From the NCBI RefSeq assembly GCF_000613885.1, contig NZ_BAJV01000009.1, positions 114,088 to 178,087 on the forward strand: a DNA stretch of 64,000 nt, written 5' to 3'. Below the pieces are notes generated by a model. That model saw nothing but the letters and a program-made list of their open reading frames with translations, was not told the origin of the DNA and ran no database searches. This DNA comes from Asaia prunellae JCM 25354 (GTDB lineage: Bacteria > Pseudomonadota > Alphaproteobacteria > Acetobacterales > Acetobacteraceae). Of this stretch, positions 56,777 to 64,000 are shown in pieces. How positions within the stretch are numbered: the stretch's first letter is position 1; each line of letters starts with the position of its first letter. Position numbers and translations under genes: made by a program.

Positions 56777-57712
56777 ATGGCTGATTATCGCCTCGGCATC
56801 GATTTCGGTGGGACTAAAATCGAAATCGCGGTTCTTGATCGCGCGGGCGATCTGCAGCTCCGTGAGCGTGTTCCCAACCCGGGAATTTATGAAGATGCCG
56901 TGATCGCTGTGCGCGATCTGGTTGCCAGTGTCGATCAGCGGCTTGGAAGTGTGCCGTCGCATCTGGCCAAGCCAGGTCAGCTCAGCTCCACGCTTGGTAT
57001 CGGTATTCCGGGGTCTATTTCACCCGAGACCGGGCTTATCAAGAATGCCAATGCGACCTGGCTCAACAACCAGCCTTTCGGTATTGATCTGGACCGTGCG
57101 CTCAATCGTTCAGTCCGTGTTGAAAACGATGCGAACTGTTTTGCCTTGTCCGAAGCGGCTGATGGCGCAGGTGCTGGCAATCGCACGGTTTTCGGCATCA
57201 TTATCGGTACGGGTATGGGTGCCGGTATTGTTGTTGACGGAAAGGTGATTGGCGGTCGTCATAGTATTGCAGGGGAATGGGGACACACACCGTTGCCCTG
57301 GGTCCGGCTCGAAGAATTCCCCTTGCCCAAATGTTTCTGCGGCAACGAGGGCTGTCTCGAACGCTATCTTTGTGGGCCGGAGCTTGCCAAGGACTGGAAA
57401 GGTATCGGCCATCATAACACGGCCGGCATCGAAGAGGCCGCTGCTGGGGGAGATATCGCAGCCATCGGCGCTCTGGACCGTTACATGGATCGCTTCTCTC
57501 GCGCCTGTGCGCTGGCGATCAACTTCCTCGATCCGGATATCATCGTGCTCGGTGGCGGTGTATCCAATCTCGACAGCATTTACGAACGCGTTCCGCCTCT
57601 GCTGGCGCGTCATGTCATTACCCCGACATGCACAACACCAATCGTGCGTAACAAGCACGGCGACAGCTCAGGCGTACGTGGCGCCGCCTGGCTGTGGGAT
57701 GTCGTGGAATAA
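56777..57712 (+). CDS. ROK family sugar kinase
   Basis: A 311-aa ROK kinase that phosphorylates a hexose or amino sugar, such as fructose, glucose or N-acetylglucosamine. The ATP motif DFGGTKIEIAV is near residue 8, the catalytic Asp in NDANCFALSEA, and the zinc motif as CFCGNEGCLERYL, preceded by the substrate-binding EWGHTPLPW. The ATG at 56777 follows AAGG closely; the frame is open further up but that part lies over the tusA leader. The residues do not decide between Mak-type fructokinase and NagK. It converges directly onto rlmE without an intergenic gap. Confidence 0.9.
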   Translation: MADYRLGIDFGGTKIEIAVLDRAGDLQLRERVPNPGIYEDAVIAVRDLVASVDQRLGSVPSHLAKPGQLSSTLGIGIPGSISPETGLIKNANATWLNNQPFGIDLDRALNRSVRVENDANCFALSEAADGAGAGNRTVFGIIIGTGMGAGIVVDGKVIGGRHSIAGEWGHTPLPWVRLEEFPLPKCFCGNEGCLERYLCGPELAKDWKGIGHHNTAGIEEAAAGGDIAAIGALDRYMDRFSRACALAINFLDPDIIVLGGGVSNLDSIYERVPPLLARHVITPTCTTPIVRNKHGDSSGVRGAAWLWDVVE

Positions 57713-58510
57713 TCAGTCCTGTTTGAGGCGATCGGGTCTGAATCCGGTCGCCACAACATAAAGCTCGCTTGACTCCTTGCGAGAAGCTGGTGGCTTGAGG
57801 TGGCGAACACTGGAAAAGGCCAGCTTCATTGGGTCAAGCATCTGGCGTTCTGACCCTCCCTGAAACACCTTTGCAACGAATCCGCCGCCAACCGCGAGAA
57901 CCTGCATGGCAAAATCCAGCGCGCCTTCGGCAAGTCCCATGATTCGCAAATGATCTGTCGGTGCATGACCTGTCGTATTGGGTGCCATATCAGACAGAAC
58001 GAGATCTGCCGGCCCTCCCAGTAGTTCCATGAGGCGCGTAGCCATATCCGGATCGGTGAAGTCACCTTCGATAATGGTTGCGTCGCTTACCGGGTCGACA
58101 GGCAGGAGATCGACGCCTACGACAGCAGAGGCACCACGTTTGACGGCGACCTGTGTCCAGCCACCGGGTGCAGCTCCCAGGTCGATGATTTTCATGCCCG
58201 GTTTGATCAGATTCAGGCGATCATCGATTTCTATGAGTTTGAAAGCGGCCCTGGATCGCCAGCCCTGTTTTCTTGCGGCAGCAACATAGGGATCGTTAAG
58301 CTGGCGATTGAGCCAGCGCTGCTGGGCTGTTGACCGGCCGCGGGCTGTACGAAGCATGACTGTCTTGTTGCGTGCCGTCTGGACAGAGCTTCCGTCCAGA
58401 GTGGTGTCAGACTGACCAGGTGCTGCTGAACTCTTTAGCGCTTTTCCGGGGATTCGTCTTTCGGAAGACTTCCCGCTCTTGCCGCCTTTTTTGTCACTGT
58501 TTTTGCTCAT
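57713..58510 (-). CDS. rlmE: 23S rRNA (uridine2552-2'-O)-methyltransferase RlmE
   Basis: AdoMet enzyme of the FtsJ/RrmJ family that methylates U2552 in the peptidyl-transferase centre. The K-D-K-E tetrad is visible: Lys in RSRAAFKLIEID, Asp in DLVLSDMAPNTTG, Lys in GGGFVAKVFQGG and Glu in SSELYVVATGF. IIDLGAAPGGWTQVAV is the AdoMet motif. The N-terminal ~60 residues are Lys/Ser-rich and not part of the fold. At 265 aa it is longer than E. coli RlmE (209) because of this extension. The start overlaps the ppx stop by 4 bases. Confidence 0.93.
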   Translation of the reverse strand: MSKNSDKKGGKSGKSSERRIPGKALKSSAAPGQSDTTLDGSSVQTARNKTVMLRTARGRSTAQQRWLNRQLNDPYVAAARKQGWRSRAAFKLIEIDDRLNLIKPGMKIIDLGAAPGGWTQVAVKRGASAVVGVDLLPVDPVSDATIIEGDFTDPDMATRLMELLGGPADLVLSDMAPNTTGHAPTDHLRIMGLAEGALDFAMQVLAVGGGFVAKVFQGGSERQMLDPMKLAFSSVRHLKPPASRKESSELYVVATGFRPDRLKQD

Positions 58511-59648
58511 GCGCGTCCCATAAAGGAAGTGGGTGCTGCATGGCCACGATAATTCGTCTCGTGCTGCCGGATCGAATGACGATGAGTCTGGCCTTGTGCG
58601 GCGCTTCTGCCGTTTCTTGCCTGGGTTGCCATGCGCGCGACCATGCCGTCCCGCAGTCCGCGATCGGCGACAATGATCTGTTCCGAGGGCCAGACGCTAT
58701 GAATGGCTTCAAAGATTGCGCAACCAGGCAGCATGAAATGCTGTCTGTCAGCCGAAAGAGGGGGGGAGGAAGTTCGCCGTTACGTGCATTGTTTCGTATG
58801 AGTGCAATGGCATCGTGAGCAGCTTGCGCAGAGAGCGTGAACCCATCCACAGCATTGCGGCTGTATCGGGTAAGGTTTTGTGCCAGACTTGCAAGCGTTG
58901 TTACCGTACCACTCGTCCCCAGCATCTGCACTGCACTGCGCTGCATTTCCCTGTTGATCTGATGAACGGACTCAAAAGCAAGCAGGGGTCTGCGTATGGT
59001 TTCAACCATCCTGCAATAGAGATCTGCCTGATCGAGAGTGCTGGCAGGCTGACGCGAATGACCATATTGCTCTGAAAGAGTGACAACGCCGTAGGGAAGA
59101 CTGACGAGGCTTACCAGCTCGTGCTCGTGTGTTTCAGAACTCAGTCGCAGCCATGCAATTTCTGTCGAACCACCACCAATATCGAAAACGATAGCTCGTG
59201 TTCCCGACTTGCGGGTGCGGTGAAGAAGGGTACGGCAGCCTTCGACAGCCAGTTCCACCTCTTCCCTGGGAGAGATGATTTCAAGAGGGAGGCCTGTCTC
59301 GGAGTGGACGCGCGAGAGAAAACTCTCACGATTGAGCGCCCGCCGACAGGCCTCGGTTGCAACGGCGCGGATCTGGAGTGACGGAAGTCCCTTCATGCGT
59401 GCCGCAAAAGATTCGAGGGTACGTACGGCTCGATCCATCGCCTTGATGCTGAGTTCGCCTGTCTCGATCAATCCTTCACCAAGGCAGACCATTCGGTTCT
59501 GTCGATCGAGTATCTGTACGCCCCCGCCTGTACGGCGGGCAATCATAAGACGGCAGTTGTTCGTACCCAGATCAAGCGCGGCAAAGTGCCGAACCGGCCC
59601 TGCATCGAACGTATGAGGAGACATTGTCTCGCTGCGGCTATAGCCCAT
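58507..59648 (-). CDS. ppx: Ppx/GppA phosphatase family protein (one apparent frameshift)
   Basis: Exopolyphosphatase/guanosine pentaphosphatase family protein with the ASKHA nucleotide fold: AALDLGTNNCRLMIA near the start, VFDIGGGSTEIAW, GTSGTVTTLASLA. The ATG at 59648 follows GGGGGACGATC. The frame breaks in a run of seven G near 58763. One added base gives PPPPLSADRQHFMLPGCAIFEAI and the conserved ADRGLRDGMVARM block. The repaired length is 380 aa, matching the short family form. Which of polyphosphate or pppGpp is preferred is unknown. It is coupled to rlmE by a 4-base overlap. Confidence 0.88.
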
Positions 59649-59786
59649 GATCGTCCCCCCTTTTCTTAGTCCTGATCTTTTTTGAATTCTTTCGTAAAAA
59701 AACAATCTGATAGCGCATGAAGGCTACAGCAAGCACTTTATACGGTGCTCGTGTCCGAATTTGTAAAAAAAAGCGCGGCGGGGGGG

Positions 59787-59815
59787 TTGCGGCCCCAAAG
59801 GGAGGGTGCTAATTC
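59787..59815 (+). promoter_or_regulatory. Candidate promoter of tRNA-Gln
   Basis: TTGCGG (59787-59792) is followed 17 bases later by TAATTC (59810-59815), preceded by TGC (extended -10). The predicted start lies about 30 bases before the tRNA. Confidence 0.4.
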
Positions 59816-59852
59816 ACCGCCACCGCAAGGCAAACAGCTTCTGCACAGATGC

Positions 59853-59926
59853 TGGGGGATAGTTTAGCGGTAGAACTACCGGCTCTGACCCGGTCAGCCC
59901 TGGTTCGAATCCAGGTCCCCCAGCCA
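59853..59926 (+). tRNA. tRNA-Gln (anticodon CTG)
   Basis: The cloverleaf closes fully: acceptor TGGGGGA/TCCCCCA, D arm with AGCGGTAG, anticodon stem ACCGG/CCGGT around loop CTCTGAC with anticodon CTG, and T arm CCTGG-TTCGAAT-CCAGG. The CCA end is encoded, as the last three bases. It stands alone between ppx (minus strand) and the DUF2167 gene. A tRNA-Gln(CTG) decodes CAG. Confidence 0.95.
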
Positions 59927-60177
59927 AAAATTCCAGATAAAATATCATATACAGCTTGAAAATGAGCTTCAAAGCATTCCTTGCCTAGGAATGAGCATCC
60001 TGCTTTCCGACGCTGTGGGATAGCCGCCGCGATCCCAAGCTTTTTGGATTGTGGATAGCCTGATCTGCCGGCGTATACTTTATTTCCTTCCATGCCCCGG
60101 CATCAGTTTCATGGCTGTGCAGAGCCCGATTGCATCGCAAAGAAGCAAAAAAGTGGCATTCATCAAAGATATTTCGC

Positions 60178-61100
60178 TCACTCTTTGTTCCTGCGGGAAA
60201 AGACATTTTTCAGGCGGGTCCATAACAGGGCAAAGAAACCGATAACCGCAACAATCGCCTTGGAACTGAAGAGAGTGGAGAAGATTTTGATGATGAAGGC
60301 AATGAAGCCACCCACCAGCCCGGTCTTGATCGCCACGGCCGCAGCTCCGCCGCCGATAAGCCCCATCAGGCCATATTCTGCTAGTTTATCACCGCTTTTG
60401 TAATCACTGTAGCGGTTCCCGGGCTTTGGCTGGAGAAAAGTGACTGCCTGATTGAATTCCGAGCGATCGCTCGTGTAACTCTCCACATCGCCAACCATGA
60501 GAACGCGGTAATATCCCGTACGTGTCAGGAGGCGTGTGTTCAGGTTGGTTATCGGGGACCTGCTATCTGTTCTGACTGATAGGCCCACTCCAGCCGGTGC
60601 GTCTGCTGATCATAGTGAGGCTGCGTCTGCCAGCCGACAAGCGTCAGCTCGTGCAAATGGGCCCTCTGTCTTTCTCTGTTCTCCTCCAGTGATTTTGCCT
60701 TCATGGCACTCATGAGTTTTGAGGAGTCTATAACGTCCGTATCGTTCACGTGGCCTGAATCAATGTACAGAAAATCCATGAACCAGTCCTTGTCGGCGGC
60801 CTCCGGTTGCAGGATGTAATCGTGGTTATTGTGATTCGAGACGAGGTTACCGAGCAGAGCGAGGAAACGCTTGCCCTCGGGAGGTGCCAGCATTTCGTAT
60901 CCGGCGGGGAGCATCAGATCTGCGTTGCCGTCAACATGAACAGTTGCAGGACCATGGACCCAGGGCAGGTTATGGATTGTCTGCCCTGTGCTTTCAGTGG
61001 AGGTCCCGGAAGCTTCGTTTGATGCATAAGCTATGCTGCTCATGCAGAGCGATAGTATTGCAGCGGTTACAGAGGTCTTCACACGGGTTTTTTTATTCAT
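60178..61100 (-). CDS. DUF2167 membrane protein (one apparent frameshift)
   Basis: An exported, C-terminally anchored protein of unknown function. It has a signal peptide (TSVTAAILSLCMSSIAYA, residues about 8-26), then the DUF2167 domain (VHVDGNADLMLPAGYEML, LVGWQTQPHYDQQTHRLEWA, which is the family signature). The frame breaks near 60570. One added base (GAACAG to GAAACAG) joins SEQ to TDSRSPITNLNTRLL. The C-terminus then gives a Gly-rich segment (YGLMGLIGGGAAAVAIKTGL) and a membrane helix (IVAVIGFFALLW) with a basic tail. The repaired length is 307 aa. It is divergent from the TonB-dependent receptor across an AT-rich region. Confidence 0.82.
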
Positions 61101-61467
61101 TATATTATGTCTCGAAGTAGATGTATTTCTTTTGCTAATCATTGCGTTATATATCTCCATACATCAACGTAATAAATTTATTTTCCATCCTTGTTTGTAA
61201 TGTTGATGGTTGTGGATGAAAACTACCCGAATTATCGAATAATGATAATGATGTTAAACCATTAATACCTTGATGATATTGCAGAGAGCGCAGCGCTGCA
61301 AAGTGATCTTCGTGGCGCTTGATTGGGAGTATATGTAACTGAAAGGAAACGATTTCTAAAAAGCATTTCGTCATCAAACTTTCATCGTTATTGTTTCGAT
61401 CGCGTGTTAATGGCTGCCGTCAATTCGTTAGAACCTATTAACGATCAGCGATTGAGCTTCAGGAACC
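61101..61467. other. AT-rich intergenic region (367 bases) with Fur-like site and inverted repeat
   Basis: No convincing gene lies here. The region separates divergent DUF2167 and TonB receptor genes and is more AT-rich than the rest of the window. It holds a Fur-like sequence (61238-61256) and an inverted repeat TTGCAG/CTGCAA (61279-61301) around a GC-rich centre. I could not place a confident -35/-10 pair for the receptor. Confidence 0.6.
61238..61256 (+). promoter_or_regulatory. Fur-like operator upstream of the TonB-dependent receptor
   Basis: AATAATGATAATGATGTTA matches the 19-base enterobacterial Fur consensus at 14 positions, with the left GATAAT repeats complete and the right half degenerate. 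It lies 212 bases from the receptor ATG and 138 from the DUF2167 start, so it could serve either. Confidence 0.45.
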
Positions 61468-63906
61468 ATGATGAGTTTGAGAGCCCGTTTTTTTCTCTGT
61501 GCGACCTCCATTCTTGCGCTGCAGGCCTCCGCTGCATCGGCGCAGGTCAGTTCGGTGCAGCGCGTTACCCAGGATCATGAGGGAAGAGCATCGAAATCTG
61601 CCCCTAGGAAAGCAGATGACGGTCCGTCAATGATGGGATCAACTGCACCGACCGATACAGCACGAAACGAGACCGTGCAGGTGCGCGGGAACCGCCACAG
61701 ATCAGCGGGCGGTGGATTGATGGTTCACGAGGACGCAGCGAAATCACGTTCTACCGTCACGCAGGAATTCATTGCCAAGCAGACGCCTGGCCTCAATCCG
61801 ATGCAGCTCATTGCCATGTTGCCAGGCGTCAATACGACCTCTGTCGACCCACTTGGTCTCAATGGCGGCAATCTGACCTTGCGCGGTTTGAATGCCAGCC
61901 AGATCGGTTTCACGCTCGAAGGCTTCCCGATCAACGACATCGGCAATTACGCGGTATACCCGCAGGAAATCGTCGACTCAGAAAACCTGCGTACGATCAA
62001 CGTCGAGCAGGGGTCGGCGGATCTCGATAGCCCGCACATCAGCGCATCAGGCGGTGCAGTGAATATGTACCTTCTTGATCCCGCAGAGCGTTTCGGCGGT
62101 CATCTCGATGGTACCTATGGCAGCTACAATTCCCGTCGTATCTTCGGTCGCGTCGATACAGGTCGTATCGGCAATACGCATCTGAAGGGCTATATCTCGT
62201 TCTCTGCTGCGCATGAGGATTCATGGCGTGGGCCGGGTGCGCAGAAAAAGCTGCATGGCGAGACCAAATGGGTCAATGAATGGGGGCAGGGCAACCGCAT
62301 GTCTCTCGCTATCGTAGGCAATCAGAGCGATAGTACGCTGTTTCCGTCCATGTCTCTGGCCAATTGGAAGAAATACGGAACGGGCTATACTTACGATTCA
62401 AAGTGGAACCAAAAGAGTCCAAGCGGGAACTACTACAAACTGCATCAGAACCCTTTCACAAACATCTATGCGAGCGCACCTTCCACGTTCACACTGACCG
62501 ATAACCTGACTCTGACTGAAACCCCATATTTCTGGTACGGCAATGGCAATGGCGGCGGTGCCTACAACGAGAGCTTGGCCAGTCAGCAATACGGAGCCCA
62601 GACTCTCAGCAGCTCCATCGGTCAGTATAATACGTCGAACACAAAGAGCCTGCTGCTCTATAACCCATCCAATACGCAGACCTATCGTCCTGGTGCAGTG
62701 ACGAAGCTTGCTCTGCACACGGGCGCGAACCGTCTCATGGTCGGTTACTGGTTCGAATATTCGAAGCAGATACAGACCTCGCCCTATAGCCTTGTGAATC
62801 CCGAAACCGGCGCGCCGCTGGATGAATATGGTGGTGGCCCCAATCTTGTCCTGTCAAACGGCCAGACGGCGCAATACCGTAACACACTGACCCAAACGCG
62901 CATCCACACGCTTTTCATCGATGACTCTCTGTCGCTACTGCACAACCGTCTGACCATTGAAGGTGGCCTCAAATACGCGATGATCACGCGTCAGGGTCAG
63001 AACTACCTACCTGATACCTCGACCGGCCCCTATATCAACGGAAGCTGGAATGAACCCCTGCCCGCTGCCTCCATCCGCTACAAGCTGAATGATCAGTTCC
63101 AGCTTTTTGCTTCAGGCACGACCAATTTCCGTATCCCGATGAATACGTCGCTTTATGATGCGGGCACATACACGAAAGGTGTAGGCTACAGCACCAAGGC
63201 CAACCCCAACCAGAAACCGGAAATCTCGATCTCGGAAGAAGCTGGTGTGCGCTATCAGGGCAGCCTCTTCAACAGCACCCTGACCTACTTCCATTACAAC
63301 TTCACGAACCGCCTTTATTCCCAGACAGTGGTTCTGCCGAACGGCTCCTATTACTCGCAGAGCGTCAACGGCGGCGGCTCACATGCTGATGGTGTCGACT
63401 TCGAAATCGGAACCCGTCCGATCCTTTACCATCTGCGTCCGTATGTCTCGGCAGAATATATCAACGCCCGCACCGACAGTAATATCGCAGCAGGCAGCAC
63501 TGGCGACTACGTCAACAGCAAAGGCAAATTTGCACCTCAGACAGCAAAGCAGCAGGTAGCATTCAACCTGGATTATGATGATGGGCATCTTTTCAGTGGC
63601 TTCGCGCTCAAATATGTCGGCAAGCAATACGCCACATTCAATAATGACACCTCAATCCCGAGCTATGTCACAATGGATGTTCACGCGGGTTATCGCTTCA
63701 AGAGCTTTGCGTTCATGAAGAATCCGGTCCTGCAGCTGAACATCCAGAACATCACGAACAATCATTATCTGGGCTTCGTGAATGGTGTGACGGCAAACGG
63801 AAAGGCAACGACCGGCGTTTACGGCAGCAAAATCTCGGCCGCGAGTTCCACCTACTACGTTGCATCGCCATTCTTTGTGGGAGGCACCGCAAGCGTGGAC
63901 TTCTGA
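61468..63906 (+). CDS. TonB-dependent outer membrane receptor
   Basis: An 812-aa receptor for a siderophore or other large nutrient. It has a signal peptide (FFLCATSILALQASAASA, cut near AQ-VS), a Ser-rich linker, then a plug domain of about residues 75-200 (QEFIAKQTPGLNPMQLIAMLPGVNT, LNGGNLTLRGLNASQIGFTLEGFPIND) and a 22-strand barrel that ends in F (GGTASVDF). The TonB box may be the ETVQVRG segment near residue 67. Many TBDRs in acetic acid bacteria have no known substrate. The length and complete C-terminus suggest an intact gene. A Fur-like site lies 212 bases upstream. Confidence 0.92.
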   Translation: MMSLRARFFLCATSILALQASAASAQVSSVQRVTQDHEGRASKSAPRKADDGPSMMGSTAPTDTARNETVQVRGNRHRSAGGGLMVHEDAAKSRSTVTQEFIAKQTPGLNPMQLIAMLPGVNTTSVDPLGLNGGNLTLRGLNASQIGFTLEGFPINDIGNYAVYPQEIVDSENLRTINVEQGSADLDSPHISASGGAVNMYLLDPAERFGGHLDGTYGSYNSRRIFGRVDTGRIGNTHLKGYISFSAAHEDSWRGPGAQKKLHGETKWVNEWGQGNRMSLAIVGNQSDSTLFPSMSLANWKKYGTGYTYDSKWNQKSPSGNYYKLHQNPFTNIYASAPSTFTLTDNLTLTETPYFWYGNGNGGGAYNESLASQQYGAQTLSSSIGQYNTSNTKSLLLYNPSNTQTYRPGAVTKLALHTGANRLMVGYWFEYSKQIQTSPYSLVNPETGAPLDEYGGGPNLVLSNGQTAQYRNTLTQTRIHTLFIDDSLSLLHNRLTIEGGLKYAMITRQGQNYLPDTSTGPYINGSWNEPLPAASIRYKLNDQFQLFASGTTNFRIPMNTSLYDAGTYTKGVGYSTKANPNQKPEISISEEAGVRYQGSLFNSTLTYFHYNFTNRLYSQTVVLPNGSYYSQSVNGGGSHADGVDFEIGTRPILYHLRPYVSAEYINARTDSNIAAGSTGDYVNSKGKFAPQTAKQQVAFNLDYDDGHLFSGFALKYVGKQYATFNNDTSIPSYVTMDVHAGYRFKSFAFMKNPVLQLNIQNITNNHYLGFVNGVTANGKATTGVYGSKISAASSTYYVASPFFVGGTASVDF

Positions 63907-63936
63907 AATCCAGCGCAGGTCCTGCAGGTGAGGGGG

Positions 63937-63956
63937 AGGGAGCTACGGCTCCCTTT
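63937..63956 (+). terminator. Hairpin terminator after the TonB receptor
   Basis: AGGGAGC and GCTCCCT form a 7-bp stem closed by a TACG loop, of the very stable UNCG type. The T tract (TTTCTGC) is short. Confidence 0.6.
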
Positions 63957-63959
63957 CTG

Positions 63960-64000
63960 CTATCTGGACAGCGTCTGGCGGATGCTCAGCTTTCGACCTC
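63960..64000 (-). CDS. Possible C-terminus of a minus-strand gene cut by the window end
   Basis: Reading the minus strand, a TAG at 63960-63962 ends a frame that runs open to the window edge and gives the last residues GRKLSIRQTLSR. Only about 12 residues are visible, so no function can be assigned. It would be convergent with the receptor gene, with a hairpin between. Confidence 0.25.
   Translation of the reverse strand, partial: GRKLSIRQTLSR

Noticed and set aside
59761..59805. A-run and G-run region before tRNA-Gln as a possible regulatory or structural element
   Set aside because: The poly-A and poly-G runs look like low-complexity sequence. Only the extended -10 promoter candidate within them has any support.
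59853..61100. Possible genomic island next to tRNA-Gln
   Set aside because: tRNA genes are common integration targets, and the next gene is AT-richer, but no integrase, direct repeat of the tRNA end or mobility gene is visible, so I do not claim an island.
1..64000. CRISPR arrays, insertion sequences, prophage, toxin-antitoxin or restriction systems
   Set aside because: I looked for regularly spaced repeats, transposases, phage structural genes, small paired genes and nucleases and found none. All recognised genes are core housekeeping or common accessory types.

Overview
The window is a continuous stretch of ordinary bacterial chromosome, coding at about 90% density, with roughly 57% GC by eye. 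Gene content and protein style point to an alphaproteobacterium of the family Acetobacteraceae (acetic acid bacteria). The evidence is the miaB-phoH-ybeY-corC and xseB-ispA-dxs-tlyA runs, a very long SMC, CarD, TamA/TamB, an lpxL-lpxK-waaA lipid A block and a glutathione-dependent formaldehyde pair. The genus (Asaia, Kozakia or Gluconobacter-like) is inference only. I see no prophage, insertion sequence, CRISPR array, toxin-antitoxin or defence locus.

Layout: 0-5 kb is the end of a periplasmic binding-type protein, an unrecognised small gene, and a lipid A/Kdo block on the minus strand (acyltransferase-WaaA fusion, lpxK, lpxL). 5-9 kb holds a universal stress protein, pdxH, fabI-aroC and osmC. 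9.4-13.2 kb is a class I ribonucleotide reductase operon with paired NrdR boxes and an exported YbaY/META protein lying between nrdA and nrdB. 13-20 kb carries a TrmN6-like methyltransferase, a polyprenyl diphosphate synthase, murI, pyrE, a small gene behind a Fur-like operator, gltA, a SixA-like phosphatase, chorismate mutase and a metallophosphatase. 20-30 kb is one minus-strand train: miaB, phoH, ybeY, corC, a DsbA-like protein and smc. 30-37.5 kb has plsC diverging from tamA-tamB. 37.5-42.5 kb has a P-loop kinase, a TPR-glycosyltransferase, a response regulator, an SDR enzyme, carD and a bestrophin-like channel. 42.5-45.3 kb is formaldehyde detoxification (class III alcohol dehydrogenase, S-formylglutathione hydrolase) overlapping an RNase T2 lipoprotein. 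45-53 kb holds a beta-helix protein, yjbQ, trpS, a thymidine kinase, a c-type cytochrome, an FKBP lipoprotein, argG and rlmN. 52.3-56.3 kb is the tlyA-dxs-ispA-xseB isoprenoid operon. 56-61 kb has a TusA-like protein, a ROK kinase, rlmE, ppx, tRNA-Gln(CTG) and a DUF2167 membrane protein, and 61.5-64 kb has a TonB-dependent receptor.

The most striking property is technical. Eleven genes, several of them essential (nrdB, trpS, dxs, lpxK), are broken by about 17 frameshifts. Every one is repaired by adding a single base, usually in a short homopolymer. This looks like uncorrected deletion error from sequencing, so these genes should be read as intact in the organism. The best biological leads are the secreted YbaY/META gene embedded in the nrd operon, the fused acyltransferase-Kdo transferase, and two Fur-like operators, one in front of a small Cys-tailed protein and one between the DUF2167 gene and the TonB receptor. 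I did not find a convincing new multi-gene system.
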